NCBI RefSeq assembly: GCF_002584535.1
Contig: NZ_NUOT01000074.1
Location: 39,890 to 103,889 of the forward strand
Length of the DNA stretch: 64,000 nucleotides
Direction: 5' to 3'
Source: Bacillus cereus
Lineage (GTDB): Bacteria > Bacillota > Bacilli > Bacillales > Bacillaceae_G
Shown: piece by piece, positions 16,482 through 25,435 of the stretch
Layout: each line of letters begins with the position of its first letter
Position numbering within the stretch: the first letter of the stretch is position 1
Program-made: the position numbers and the translations under genes
The notes under the pieces: generated by a model
Database searches by the model: none
Told to the model about the DNA's origin: nothing
Seen by the model: the letters and a program-made list of their open reading frames with translations, nothing else

Positions 16482-16895
16482 TCATAAACAAATATCCGTA
16501 CATACGCCAACAAGGTGCACTTCCTGTATTCCTCTTTCCCTTAATTTCATTTCTAAGTCCGTTCCAACAAAAGCACTATAACGTGTTTTGTCCATATAGT
16601 ATACATTCTCATTATCTTGATATTTTTCATACAGATCTTGCAACTCTCCGTATAAATCTCTTCCTTTTGTACCCGCTATATTATGTGGTGGAAATAATTG
16701 TGTCTCTGGATGATAGGAATCATTCTTTTCATGTTTATCAATAGTAAACACAACATAATCTCCGTTTTCAATATACTCCTTCGTAATCGCTACAAGATGC
16801 TCTTCAATATCTTGCCCTGCCTTTCCACACGTTAAAGCACCATTTTCTGCTACAAAATCATATGTATAATCAATATTTATAAGCGCCCGCTTCAT
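16482..16895 (-). pseudogene. 5' fragment of the split nicotinamidase/isochorismatase-family gene
   Basis: ATG 16895 (behind GGAGGAGAAT) begins MKRALINIDYTYDFVAENG, with the catalytic Asp and GALTCGKAGQ. It continues to HEKNDSYHPETQLFPPHN (metal-binding His/Asp region) and REREGI-like text, and breaks at VGVCTDIC, directly after the catalytic Cys, followed by an accidental Leu and stop. The rest of the fold is at 7565-7693, 8.8 kb away in the same orientation. The truncated 137-residue product would lack the last strands and helices and is probably inactive. Confidence 0.85.
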
Positions 16896-17200
16896 CACTT
16901 ATTCTCCTCCCTACTTGTTTCACGCTAAACAATAGAAAACGAGTTTTAACGACTCAATATATTTTATTCGACATTTTCAAACAAATCCCTACGAAGCATT
17001 TATATATAAGATACAGGTATTTGTCATTTTTATTTGATTTGGATATATCGATTGGAATACGTCGGTAATATTGCACTTTTTATTATCATCCAGTAAGATC
17101 CTTTCGCTTGACAATCCCATTTTACGAAAAACAGATAAAACAAAAAGTACACTACTTTTTCAGTAGTGTACTTTTTATTATGCATAACATGTTAGCTATT
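16896..17200. other. Intergenic region, only a terminator seen
   Basis: AT-rich, without a supported reading frame; holds the lipoprotein gene's terminator at 17142-17176 and presumably the promoter of the split gene. Confidence 0.6.
17142..17176 (-). terminator. Terminator of the lipoprotein gene
   Basis: AAAAAGTACACTACT and AGTAGTGTACTTTTT form a long perfect stem with T-runs on either strand. Confidence 0.9.
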
Positions 17201-17689
17201 TTAAAACGCTGGTTTATTTTCAAATTTAGCCTGCACAAAATTAATAACTTTTCCTGATGGATCATTATTTTCAAATTGAACTGCCGTTATTGTATGGTAG
17301 CCTGTCTCTAACGTGCTTTGTTTTAATTCTACTGTTGTCTGCGTCATGTTAGTAACATGATGTTTATCTTCAAATATTTTATCTACGAATACAAATGTCT
17401 CTTTATCATTTTGAAAATGAGTAAGTTCTAATTCAACTTGCTGAATGAGGGCGTCTTTCTTTACAAATACAGTTGGTATATTCCCACCCTCTGAAGTGCC
17501 ATCTGGTGTAATTACTTTTACTCTTCCCTCGCCAATCGGCATTGTCCCCTCAGGAAAAGGCGTTACACTCTCTTCACTTGCATTCACAACTTGTTCTTCT
17601 TTTACCGGCTGGGTTTCTTCTTTTCCGTTTGAGACACCACACCCAACCAATAACAAAGCAGACGATCCAGCGATTATGAATTTTTTCAA
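17201..17689 (-). CDS. Lipoprotein of unknown function
   Basis: A 162-aa exported protein. A short signal peptide ends in the lipobox LLVGC (Cys near residue 17), then an acidic, Gln/Glu-rich linker and a beta-rich domain (about 60-160) with VKVITPDGTSEGGNIPTVF and TQTTVELKQSTLETGYHTI. TTG at 17689 is the likely start, placed behind GGGGGGATG. It should be anchored on the outer face of the membrane. I recognise no named family; the all-beta C-terminal half could bind a ligand or a partner protein. Confidence 0.75.
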   Translation of the reverse strand: MKKFIIAGSSALLLVGCGVSNGKEETQPVKEEQVVNASEESVTPFPEGTMPIGEGRVKVITPDGTSEGGNIPTVFVKKDALIQQVELELTHFQNDKETFVFVDKIFEDKHHVTNMTQTTVELKQSTLETGYHTITAVQFENNDPSGKVINFVQAKFENKPAF

Positions 17690-17904
17690 AATTCATCCCC
17701 CCTGTAAATTTATTCTTTATTTATTATACAGAAATAACTATCTGTTCTAAGCTCAGTTTTTTTAAACTTCCGTGAACAAACATTCTGTTCATCACTACTG
17801 TACCATATTTTCTTTTTTAACATCATTAATTTTTTCAAGAAATAATTAGAAATTCCTTCTTATTCCTCATTTTAGCCCATTATTAGTAAAAAATATCCCC
17901 TTCT

Positions 17905-17953
17905 AAAAAAATTAGAAAAGACATTGGATGCACCAATGTCTTTTCTAATTTTT
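17905..17953 (-). terminator. Terminator of the nitroreductase gene
   Basis: AATTAGAAAAGACATTGG and its complement form an 18-bp stem followed by T-rich sequence. Confidence 0.9.
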
Positions 17954-17964
17954 CGCACAGCACT

Positions 17965-18618
17965 CTAAAAAATAAACTTTGTAATATCCTCAACTTCTTT
18001 TCGCGCTAGTTTTTTCGCTTGATCTTTCGGATAACCAAGTGAAATTACCATATTGATTTGTTTCTCAGGCTCAATTTGTAAATATTGTCGCAGTTGATTT
18101 TGAGCCAATAACACAGGTCCTGTCATTGGACAAGTCCCAAGTCCTCTTGCATATGCTGCTAACATTAAATTTTGTGCAGCTAAACAGCTACTCTTAATCC
18201 CTTCTTCTTCCCATACTGAATTTGGAACGAAGTCAATCGGATCAAATATTTTTTCGCGAAACTTAGATTCGTATGGTGTAGCTAAGCATACAATTAAAAC
18301 TGGTGCATCAGAAAAAGCTGTTGCATATGGTCCAAACGAACGTGTAAGTAATTTACCTGCTTTTTCTTCACCTTTTTCCGTTGCTTGTGCAGCCAACTTA
18401 TGTAAAGCATCCCATGTCATTTGTTCAATTTTTTTAATTTTATCCCGATTCATAATGACAATAAATTCCCACGTTTGTGAATTCGTATCACTTGGTGCGT
18501 AACGAGCACAATCAATAATTTCTTCTATATCACGAACAGATACTTCTTGCTCTGTGAATTTTCGGACACTTCGTCTTCCGTGAATTATTTCTTTAAATGC
18601 TTCATATTTCATATACAT
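17965..18618 (-). CDS. Nitroreductase family protein
   Basis: A 217-aa FMN-dependent oxidoreductase that takes electrons from NAD(P)H to reduce nitro compounds, quinones or similar. The N-terminal motif IHGRRSVRKFTEQEV binds FMN phosphate, APSDTNSQTWEFIVI is the second FMN-contact motif, and LAAQNLMLAAYARGLGTCPM with SLGYPKDQ are typical C-terminal motifs. ATG 18618 lies 5 nt behind AAGGGGATTCT, preferred over longer frames. It is downstream of dat on the same strand, but with about 100 nt between, probably separately transcribed. Substrate unknown. Confidence 0.88.
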   Translation of the reverse strand: MYMKYEAFKEIIHGRRSVRKFTEQEVSVRDIEEIIDCARYAPSDTNSQTWEFIVIMNRDKIKKIEQMTWDALHKLAAQATEKGEEKAGKLLTRSFGPYATAFSDAPVLIVCLATPYESKFREKIFDPIDFVPNSVWEEEGIKSSCLAAQNLMLAAYARGLGTCPMTGPVLLAQNQLRQYLQIEPEKQINMVISLGYPKDQAKKLARKEVEDITKFIF

Positions 18619-18714
18619 AGAATCCCCTTTTATAGCGTTTTCAGAAATCACCTTACGATCAATTATACCACAAAAAAAAGCTGGAAGAATACCAGCTCCT
18701 CTTTCCTCTCACGT

Positions 18715-19593
18715 TCAATTAGTAACTTTAAAAGGTGCAATACTCTCCTCATAAGAAGCTTGTAACCGCTTCGTAACTGGCCCCCTTTCTCCATTACCAA
18801 ATTGCTCGGCTCCTATTTGAATGACAGGAAATATTTCAAGAGGTGTTGCGGTAAAAAAGCATTCATCTGCTTTGTATACTTCTTGTAATGAAAACTCGCG
18901 CTCTTCTACTTCAATATGTAGGGCTTTTGCTAATGAAATGACATGATGACGAGTAATCCCATGTAAAATAAAATGATCTGCAGGGTGCGTAATCACCTTA
19001 TTATTTTTTATAATAAAGAAATTTGAATGACACCCTTCTGTTACAATCCCATCTCGAACTAATATTGCTTCTTGATACCCTTCTTCATTAATTTTATTCT
19101 TAATCATAATATTAGGTAGTAGATTTAAAGATTTGATATGGCAAAATTTCCAGCGAATATCTTCTTCCACTGTTACTTTGATACCCTTTTCCATAGTAGT
19201 AATTGGTCTTGGGAATGGTACAATATTTGCAAAGTACATTGGCTCTAAATGAGAGTTGTATATATGATTTCTCGGCTGCACGCCTCTTGAAATTTGAATA
19301 TACACATTACCATCTTCTTGAAATTGATTTTTCTCAATTAATTGATGAAGTTGCTGAATTAATTCTTCTTTTGTAAAGGGTGGAACAAGATGAATTTCCT
19401 TCATAGATTTAAAAAATCGCTCTAAATGTAAATCTAGCAAGTGAGGTTTCCCGTTGTATAAACGAAATACTTCATATATCCCATCCCCAAATTGTAGACC
19501 TCTCTCTTCTAATGCAACCATTGGCTGTTCTTCCTTGGTATTTACAATTTTACCATTAAACAAAATCCAATCTTTGTGAGCACCATTCATCAT
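18715..19593 (-). CDS. dat: D-amino-acid transaminase
   Basis: A 292-aa PLP enzyme of fold type IV that interconverts D-alanine and D-glutamate with their keto acids, feeding peptidoglycan synthesis. Key residues: the Lys of HIKSLNLLPN (Schiff-base lysine near 150), the EVFRLYNGKPH substrate loop, the Glu in IVTEGCHSNFFI, and the HGITRHHVI helix that holds the phosphate. Length is slightly above the 280-290 usual. ATG 19593 (or the next codon) follows GGAGTGAAGA. Assignment over branched-chain or aminodeoxychorismate relatives rests on the residue pattern. Confidence 0.88.
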   Translation of the reverse strand: MMNGAHKDWILFNGKIVNTKEEQPMVALEERGLQFGDGIYEVFRLYNGKPHLLDLHLERFFKSMKEIHLVPPFTKEELIQQLHQLIEKNQFQEDGNVYIQISRGVQPRNHIYNSHLEPMYFANIVPFPRPITTMEKGIKVTVEEDIRWKFCHIKSLNLLPNIMIKNKINEEGYQEAILVRDGIVTEGCHSNFFIIKNNKVITHPADHFILHGITRHHVISLAKALHIEVEEREFSLQEVYKADECFFTATPLEIFPVIQIGAEQFGNGERGPVTKRLQASYEESIAPFKVTN

Positions 19594-19675
19594 TTCTTCA
19601 CTCCTTTACTTTTATTAATTCCATTTTACAACTTTCCCCTGTTTAACAGAAAGAATTTTCTGTTATTTGAGACTT

Positions 19676-19712
19676 AAAAAACACATCACCCTTTAAATAG
19701 TGATGTGTTTTT
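19676..19712 (-). terminator. Terminator of the siderophore-binding protein gene
   Basis: AAAACACATCAC/GTGATGTGTTTT stem followed by T-run; it sits between the binding protein and dat. Confidence 0.85.
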
Positions 19713-19723
19713 CTCTACTTTAC

Positions 19724-20683
19724 TTATTTCAAAAAGTATTTTTCAATGTCATCTAGCATAAGGTTCGCAGCTTTAATGCCGCCAGCTGTATTCCAAATAA
19801 CTTCATCTACTTCAAATACTTTATTATTTTTGGAAGCTTGTAACTGTTTAAAGAGTGGGTCTTCTGTCCATTCTTTCGCTATTGTATTTCCTTCATTCGA
19901 TTTCTTAGCATCTTTATCGGATGTGAAATAGAATAAGTAGTCTCCATCCATATTCGGAATTTGTTCTTTTGTAACACCTTTTATCGCAAAATCATCCTTA
20001 TCTTGAAGTGGTGGTCTCTTAAATCCAATATCATTTAACACTACACCAGAGAATGAATTCTTTTGATAAATACGAACGTCACCTGGAACGAATCGAATAA
20101 TTGAAACTTTAGATTCTACTTTATCTCCTAGTTTCTCTTTTATTCCTTCAATACGCTTCTTATAATCACCAAGAGCTTTTTGCCCTTCTTTTTCTTTATT
20201 TACAGCTTTTGTGTATAACGTAAAGTTTTCTTTCCAATCTCCGCGCAGTGTTTCAGCATAAACAGTAGGTGCAATCTCTTTTAATTGTTCATATACTTTT
20301 TCATGACGCATTTTATTCCCAATAATTAAATCAGGCTTTAGTTTCATAATTGCCTCTAAGTTAACATCACGCTCAGTTCCTACAACTTTTGTATCTTTCA
20401 ATTCTTTCGCTACATGTGGATACCATTCATCACCAGCTCTTGGTTTTGTAGAACCAACCGGTGTAACTCCGACCGCTAAAAGTGCCTCGGCGCCTTCATT
20501 TGTTAGGACAACCACTCTTTTAGGTGTCCCCGTAATCGTTGTTTCTCCCATCGCATGCTTAATTACATACGAATCTTTTCCTTTTGCTTCATTCGTTTCT
20601 TTCTTCTCTTCTTTGCCACACCCTGCAATCATAACCATTAACATTACGATGCAGAGCATAAAGATATTTTTAGTTCGAATCAT
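19724..20683 (-). CDS. Iron-siderophore ABC transporter substrate-binding lipoprotein (FeuA/YfiY class)
   Basis: A 319-aa lipoprotein with lipobox VMIAGC, followed by a class III periplasmic-binding fold. Motifs include TPKRVVVLTNEGAEALLAVG, PDLIIGNKMRHEKVYEQL and the C-terminal WNTAGGIKAANLMLDDIEKYF. Members capture ferric siderophores at the cell surface and hand them to a permease. No permease or ATPase gene is adjacent, so this is an orphan binding protein sharing a transporter elsewhere. AGGAGG precedes the ATG, and a Fur-box-like sequence lies just upstream (20699-20717), predicting iron-repressed expression. Confidence 0.88.
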   Translation of the reverse strand: MIRTKNIFMLCIVMLMVMIAGCGKEEKKETNEAKGKDSYVIKHAMGETTITGTPKRVVVLTNEGAEALLAVGVTPVGSTKPRAGDEWYPHVAKELKDTKVVGTERDVNLEAIMKLKPDLIIGNKMRHEKVYEQLKEIAPTVYAETLRGDWKENFTLYTKAVNKEKEGQKALGDYKKRIEGIKEKLGDKVESKVSIIRFVPGDVRIYQKNSFSGVVLNDIGFKRPPLQDKDDFAIKGVTKEQIPNMDGDYLFYFTSDKDAKKSNEGNTIAKEWTEDPLFKQLQASKNNKVFEVDEVIWNTAGGIKAANLMLDDIEKYFLK

Positions 20684-20698
20684 ACTTCCTCCTAGATG

Positions 20699-20717
20699 AA
20701 ATTGATTATCATTGACA
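20699..20717 (-). promoter_or_regulatory. Putative Fur box
   Basis: AAATTGATTATCATTGACA resembles the Fur 19-mer (core TGATTATCATT matches well) and is located immediately upstream of the siderophore-binding protein gene. Confidence 0.7.
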
Positions 20718-20874
20718 TTTTAAAGGTTAATGTATTGAATAAATGTTGTCAATATATTTTAAAAAACTTTTCTAGCATATATTTCCTCAAAAAAATCCCT
20801 CCCTCTAAATTCTTCTGTCTGCAAGACATTCGAGGCAGGGTATTATTCGATTCTATTCATAATCTTTTCATATT

Positions 20875-21855
20875 TTAATATTGATCATATTTGATATAAG
20901 ATGGATCATTATATATCCACTGATTTCCTCCTAGGTTTAGCCAACCATTTTGGTTTGCGTATACTAAATAGGATTCTGGATAATTTAACTGATGGATTAC
21001 TGATGATGATGTCGATGGACCACTTCTTAAATTTACGTTCGTTCCTAGAATATTTGCCACTCCAATCGGGCTTCCATCACTATTCCCGTATTTCACGTAA
21101 TCAATATATGATGGATCATTATATATCCATTGGCCTGCGCCTAAATCTAGCCAACCGTTACTTTCTTGATAAACTACATAGGATTCTGGATAATTTAACT
21201 GACGAATTACTGGGGATGATGTTGATGGGCCGCTTCTTAAATTTACGTTCTGCCCACGGATATATGCCACCCCTTTTGTTTGAGGAGTTGGATTTGGAGG
21301 ATTTTGGTTTTCCGTTAACCCTAAAATTGCAGCGATTCCTTTTGCATACGCTTGACATAGATCTTCTATAAACTGCGGATTTTTTAATAAATTTGCATCA
21401 AAGGTTGTATCAATAAATGCTGTTTCTGTTAATAATGCATCCATAGTCGTTTCCCTTAGTACTGCGTAATTGGCCTTTTTCGCACCACGATCACTCAAAC
21501 CGTATTTTGTTAAAACAGGATTAACTGCCGCATGCATCTTTTGTTGTTTAGCTGCTGCAGAACTACTATCTGATAGTCCATTATAAATATAACTTTCAAA
21601 ACCTGTTCCGCCGCCGCTATTAATATGAAATGAGATGAAGTAATCTGCTCCGAAAGAATTAGCAATATTGGCACGTTCTGATAACGGGATAAAGACATCA
21701 CTATCGCGTGTCATCTTAATATTAATTGTATAATTTGCAAGTAAAATATCTCGAACACGCTTAGCAATTTGAAGTGTTAAATCTTTTTCTTGCAAACCGT
21801 TACCAACAGCACCGGAATCGTATCCACCATGACCTGCGTCTATAACTAATTTCAT
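20875..21855 (-). CDS. N-acetylmuramoyl-L-alanine amidase with two SH3b repeats
   Basis: A 326-aa cell-wall hydrolase. Residues 1-175 form an Amidase_3 domain: zinc ligands in IDAGHGGYDSGAVG (His 9), Glu in GNGLQEKD, His in YFISFHINS, and the catalytic Glu in LLTETAFID. A Pro-rich linker (NPPNPTPQ) leads to two SH3-type repeats beginning NVNLRSGPSTSS (about 208-255 and 278-326) that should bind wall polymer. The repeats are about 80% alike. No signal peptide is present, as in phage-type and mother-cell lysis amidases, so release may depend on lysis or a holin. AAAGGAAATGG precedes the ATG. Confidence 0.9.
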   Translation of the reverse strand: MKLVIDAGHGGYDSGAVGNGLQEKDLTLQIAKRVRDILLANYTINIKMTRDSDVFIPLSERANIANSFGADYFISFHINSGGGTGFESYIYNGLSDSSSAAAKQQKMHAAVNPVLTKYGLSDRGAKKANYAVLRETTMDALLTETAFIDTTFDANLLKNPQFIEDLCQAYAKGIAAILGLTENQNPPNPTPQTKGVAYIRGQNVNLRSGPSTSSPVIRQLNYPESYVVYQESNGWLDLGAGQWIYNDPSYIDYVKYGNSDGSPIGVANILGTNVNLRSGPSTSSSVIHQLNYPESYLVYANQNGWLNLGGNQWIYNDPSYIKYDQY

Positions 21856-21943
21856 ATGCCATTTCCTTTCTGTATTTAATAGAGCATATAATTATGCTCG
21901 TCCTATTTTATGTACAACATAAAAAGTTGGTTACAAAACAAAT

Positions 21944-21971
21944 AAAAAAACCCCCTTATGTAAGGCGGTTT
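21944..21971 (-). terminator. Terminator of the 111-aa membrane protein gene
   Basis: AACCGCCTTA/TAAGGGGGTT near-perfect stem followed by seven T on the minus strand, overlapping the stop. Confidence 0.8.
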
Positions 21972-22291
21972 CCATCATCTCGATTAAGCCAATTTAAAAT
22001 AAATATGTACGACTGATAATGAACATGTCGTATACAAAACAAACAAAATAAAATAGCTATTCCAATGCCACTATATATTAAGCCAAACTTCAAAAAAATA
22101 TTTAACATTGGCGGAAAATTTATCGTATTTTGCAATAAATATAAAGTGAAAAACAAAATAAAAAATACGGGAATGTATTGCCATTCATACGGCTTGCGTT
22201 TTTTACGCATCATTTTCCGAATGAAAATTTGGCAAAGTTCTGCCACAACAAAACACCCCCCTATTAGTAAAAAACCCGACGTCATCGTCAT
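21956..22291 (-). CDS. Hypothetical membrane protein, 111 aa
   Basis: Three hydrophobic helices (about residues 3-22, 39-55 and 65-90) with a Lys/Arg-rich loop MRKKRKPYEW between the first two, so the loop is probably cytoplasmic. I recognise no family. The frame has a plausible start and its own terminator, and the hydrophobic periodicity looks genuine. Neighbouring genes (amidase, acetyltransferase) give no functional hint. Confidence 0.7.
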   Translation of the reverse strand: MTMTSGFLLIGGCFVVAELCQIFIRKMMRKKRKPYEWQYIPVFFILFFTLYLLQNTINFPPMLNIFLKFGLIYSGIGIAILFCLFCIRHVHYQSYIFILNWLNRDDGNRLT

Positions 22292-22341
22292 ACATCCACC
22301 TGCCTTATATTCATTTCTTATCTCAGGTATCCTTTTTCCTT

Positions 22342-22701
22342 CTAGAAGCGCTTTATGTATATTTCACCATTCCATATAAAGCCGAGTCCCTCTGTAAAAG
22401 ATTTAGCTTGTTCAGTTAGATCTCCTTTTAGTACCTGGATATCTTTTATATCTCTATGCTTCATCATTTCTTCAAATGTAAAGTAAGCATTTGTTCCATA
22501 TCCGTAACCTTGGTAATCAAAATGAATAATTAAATTAGATAATACAGCGTGTTCACCTTGTACTGTATAATCCATTACACCAATATATGTATCATCAATT
22601 TTTATACAATATTGAACTTTCTTCCTATTAAAACCATGAGAAGCAAACATTTCTTCAACAACTCTTTTTGTCTCTGTATTCACTTTTTCAAACGTAATCA
22701 T
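22342..22701 (-). CDS. GNAT-like acetyltransferase, 119 aa
   Basis: A short protein with GNAT topology: IGVMDYTVQGEHAVLSNLIIHFDYQGYGYG resembles the strand 4 / motif A region where acetyl-CoA binds (Q-x-x-G-x-G/A variant QGYGYG), and AKSFTEGLGFIWNGEIYIKRF is the typical C-terminal ...F.e.LGF... ending. It lacks the usual N-terminal arm length and could be a degenerate member. The substrate is unknown. Single gene, with GGGTGG ahead of the ATG. Confidence 0.75.
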   Translation of the reverse strand: MITFEKVNTETKRVVEEMFASHGFNRKKVQYCIKIDDTYIGVMDYTVQGEHAVLSNLIIHFDYQGYGYGTNAYFTFEEMMKHRDIKDIQVLKGDLTEQAKSFTEGLGFIWNGEIYIKRF

Positions 22702-22752
22702 ATGTTGTCCACCCTCTTACTATTAGTGTATCAAGCATAATACATATTTATG

Positions 22753-22790
22753 AAAAAAACCTTAAGGTCGTATATGACCTTAAGGTTTTT
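22753..22790 (-). terminator. Terminator of asnB
   Basis: AAAACCTTAAGGTC/GACCTTAAGGTTTT perfect stem, T-run on the minus strand. Confidence 0.9.
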
Positions 22791-22794
22791 CTAC

Positions 22795-24696
22795 TTAAAC
22801 TAAGCTATACGCACGCTTTGTTTCTTCATGAAACTCATTTGTATCGTATTTATGCTCTACATAAATTTGATGCCATACCATAAACGCAAGTACTGTCCAA
22901 ATTTTACGGCTATAATCACCTTTATCCGCACAGTGTGCTTCCAGTAAGTTTAATACGTACTGTTTGTCGATTAAATGCTCTGTTTTACTTTCTTTAATAA
23001 TATTAACAGCCCAATCATGCATTTCATCTTTTAACCAGTGACGAATTGGTACTGGGAAGCCTAGCTTTTTGCGATCTAATACATGATCTGGAACGATTCC
23101 TCGCACTGCTTCGCGTAAAATTGCTTTTGTTGTCCCATTTGCAATTTTTAATTCTGTTGGAATTTTAGACGCAACGTCAAACACTTCTTTATCTAAGAAC
23201 GGTACACGAAGTTCTAATGAATTTGCCATCGTCATTTTATCAGCTTTTAATAAAATGTCGCCACGTAGCCATGTAAACATGTCGATATATTGCATTTTGC
23301 TAACATCGTCATAATCCTTAATTTCATTGTACAATGGTTTCGTGATATCCATATAGTTTACACTTTCATTGTAATACTTCATTAGCTCAGCTTTTTCTTC
23401 TTCACGGAAGATTTTCGCATTACCATAGTAACGTTCTTCAATTGGTGTACATCCACGCTCTAAGAAGCTTTTCCCTTTAAATCCTTCTTTAAGCGCACCA
23501 CTTAATGCTTTTAAAACGCTTTTCCCTGGAGTAGGGATGTAAGAGAACATTTTTAAAGAATTTGGCTCGCGATAAATGTTATATCCACCAAACAGCTCGT
23601 CTGCACCTTCACCAGAAAGAACTACTGTTACATGCTTACGAGCTTCCTTTGCAACGAAGTACAATGGTACAGCAGCTGGATCAGCTAAAGGATCGTCCAT
23701 GTGCCAAATGATTTTTGGGAATTCATTCATGAATTCTTTTGCTGTAATGAAGACACTATGGTTTGTTACACCTAGTTTTTCTGCAGTTTCTTTTGCAACA
23801 TCAACTTCACTGAAGCCGCGGCGTTCGAAACCAACAGAGAATGTTAAAAGGTTTGGATTCATTTCTCTTGCAATAGAAGCAATGATAGATGAATCAATAC
23901 CACCAGATAAGAATGAACCTACTGGTACGTCACTACGCATATGCACTTTTACAGAATCGTACAATACATCACGAATCGCTTGAATGTGCTCCTCTTTTGT
24001 TGCACTTGAAGCATTGAAATACGGTTTCCAGTAACGATGAATTTCCATTTCTTTACCGATTTCTTTTACGAAATAATGACCAGGTTCAATTTTATTAATA
24101 TCAACAGTTAGTGTTTCTGGCTCTGGTCCATATTGGTACGTAAAGTAATGTTGCAATGAAGTTGGGTTTACCCCTTTGTCTTGCATTACATGCATAATAC
24201 TTTTCTTTTCAGAAGCAAAGAATGTTGTATCACCTTGCTGTGCGATATATAGTGGCTTAATACCGAAGTGGTCACGTGCACCGAAAAGTTTCTTTTCTTC
24301 ACGATCCCAAATCATAAATGCAAACATACCACGTAAGTAATCTACACATTTTTCTTTCATATGTGCATACAATGCAATGATAACTTCTGTATCAGATTGT
24401 GTTGCAAATGTTGCGCCTTTTTCAAGTAACATTTCACGTAATTCTACATAATTGTAAATTTCACCATTAAAAATAATTACATATCGATCATTTTCATACG
24501 TTAGTGGCTGATGTCCTGCCTCTAAGTCAATGATACTTAAACGGCGGAAGCCAAATTGTACATGTTCATCACGAAAATATCCTTCGTCATCTGGACCACG
24601 GTGGAAAATAATCGTGTTCATATTTTCAAATTGATGTTTTTCTGTTTCTGAAAACTCTCTAGGGTTTTCACATAAACATCCTACAAAACCACACAT
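22795..24696 (-). CDS. asnB: Asparagine synthase (glutamine-hydrolysing)
   Basis: A 633-aa two-domain enzyme that makes asparagine from aspartate, ATP and glutamine. The N-terminal class II glutaminase domain begins with the nucleophile Cys2 (MCGFVGCL) and contains RGPDDEGYF, IDLEAGHQPL and IIFNGEIYNY; the C-terminal synthetase domain has the PP-loop SGGIDSSIIA, SGEGADELFGGY and the end motif WTVLAFMVWHQ. The 633-aa length matches the AsnB group. Translation starts at ATG 24696, after AAGAGGG-type sequence. It is divergent from the Hsp20 gene, alone in its unit. Confidence 0.95.
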   Translation of the reverse strand: MCGFVGCLCENPREFSETEKHQFENMNTIIFHRGPDDEGYFRDEHVQFGFRRLSIIDLEAGHQPLTYENDRYVIIFNGEIYNYVELREMLLEKGATFATQSDTEVIIALYAHMKEKCVDYLRGMFAFMIWDREEKKLFGARDHFGIKPLYIAQQGDTTFFASEKKSIMHVMQDKGVNPTSLQHYFTYQYGPEPETLTVDINKIEPGHYFVKEIGKEMEIHRYWKPYFNASSATKEEHIQAIRDVLYDSVKVHMRSDVPVGSFLSGGIDSSIIASIAREMNPNLLTFSVGFERRGFSEVDVAKETAEKLGVTNHSVFITAKEFMNEFPKIIWHMDDPLADPAAVPLYFVAKEARKHVTVVLSGEGADELFGGYNIYREPNSLKMFSYIPTPGKSVLKALSGALKEGFKGKSFLERGCTPIEERYYGNAKIFREEEKAELMKYYNESVNYMDITKPLYNEIKDYDDVSKMQYIDMFTWLRGDILLKADKMTMANSLELRVPFLDKEVFDVASKIPTELKIANGTTKAILREAVRGIVPDHVLDRKKLGFPVPIRHWLKDEMHDWAVNIIKESKTEHLIDKQYVLNLLEAHCADKGDYSRKIWTVLAFMVWHQIYVEHKYDTNEFHEETKRAYSLV

Positions 24697-24914
24697 TCTT
24701 CTTACCCTCTTTCAGTTTTCATTCTGTTTCTATACTACTATATCAACCCTATTTATACTAGCATAATCAACTCAATATGGCGATAAAAACTATAAAAAAA
24801 TCACTCCATTTCACATTTTACCCAATTTTTTTGAACAAACATGAAAAATAGGCACTCACATTTGCACACATTTGTCATATGATATTGCAAATTGATTTCT
24901 AGGAGGCAAAAAAC

Positions 24915-25382
24915 ATGAGTGATGAAAAAAAAGATTCTTCGTCTCGTCCACCAATTCGTAGTTACTTAAAGCAAATCGATGATTTTTTTGAACAAACACC
25001 ATTGCGTGATGTAATTGCAGATATGAATCACTTTTTTCAAAAAGGAAACCGTTTATTAACATTTCCTGTAGACCTATATGAAGCTGGTGAAGACCTAGTC
25101 ATAAAAGCAGAACTCCCAGGCGTTCAAAAGGAACAAATCCAAATAGAAATTCAAAGCGAATACTTAAAAATCTCTGTTACGGAAGATTTCATGGAAGAAA
25201 CAAAAGATGAAGTTTCACATAATTACTATCGCCGTGAGCGCTCCATGTCAGGAGCTTCTCGCATGATTAAACTTCCATATTTAATTGAGAAAAAAAACGC
25301 AAAAGCTTCCTATCAAAATGGCATTTTAGAAATCCGCGCTCCAAAACTTCCACAACAGCACGACATTTTATCGATAGATTAA
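24915..25382 (+). CDS. Hsp20/alpha-crystallin family small heat-shock protein (coat-protein-like)
   Basis: A 155-aa protein: an Arg/Ser-rich N-terminal arm, an alpha-crystallin domain (about residues 55-140) with VDLYEAGEDLVIKAELPGV and KASYQNGILEIRAPK, and a short tail lacking a clear I-x-I motif. It should act as a holdase. The arrangement is like Bacillus CotP/CotM-type spore-coat-associated small Hsps, but vegetative roles are possible. TAGGAGGCAAAAAAC ahead of ATG 24915 is an excellent ribosome site. Unlike the relic at 6500-6780 it is intact. Confidence 0.88.
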   Translation: MSDEKKDSSSRPPIRSYLKQIDDFFEQTPLRDVIADMNHFFQKGNRLLTFPVDLYEAGEDLVIKAELPGVQKEQIQIEIQSEYLKISVTEDFMEETKDEVSHNYYRRERSMSGASRMIKLPYLIEKKNAKASYQNGILEIRAPKLPQQHDILSID

Positions 25383-25406
25383 CCATTATATATTTTTCCA
25401 TATACA

Positions 25407-25435
25407 AAAAGAAGGATGCTCAGCATCCTTCTTTT
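25407..25435. terminator. Bidirectional terminator between hsp20 and sco
   Basis: AAAAGAAGGATGCT/AGCATCCTTCTTTT, near-perfect palindrome between two converging genes. Confidence 0.9.

Noticed and set aside
15165-16895. The two cysteine hydrolase sequences considered as one duplicated gene
   Set aside because: They share only superfamily motifs; lengths and sequence differ strongly, and the split gene's C-terminus is found at 7565-7693.
20875-21360. Direct repeats in the amidase gene considered as a CRISPR-like or satellite array
   Set aside because: Only two diverged copies, and they encode the tandem SH3b domains.
20901-21371. Long open frame on the plus strand (156 codons) opposite the amidase gene
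   Set aside because: It is antisense to the two SH3b repeats, mirrors their repetition, lacks a ribosome site, and the minus-strand protein is a clear amidase.
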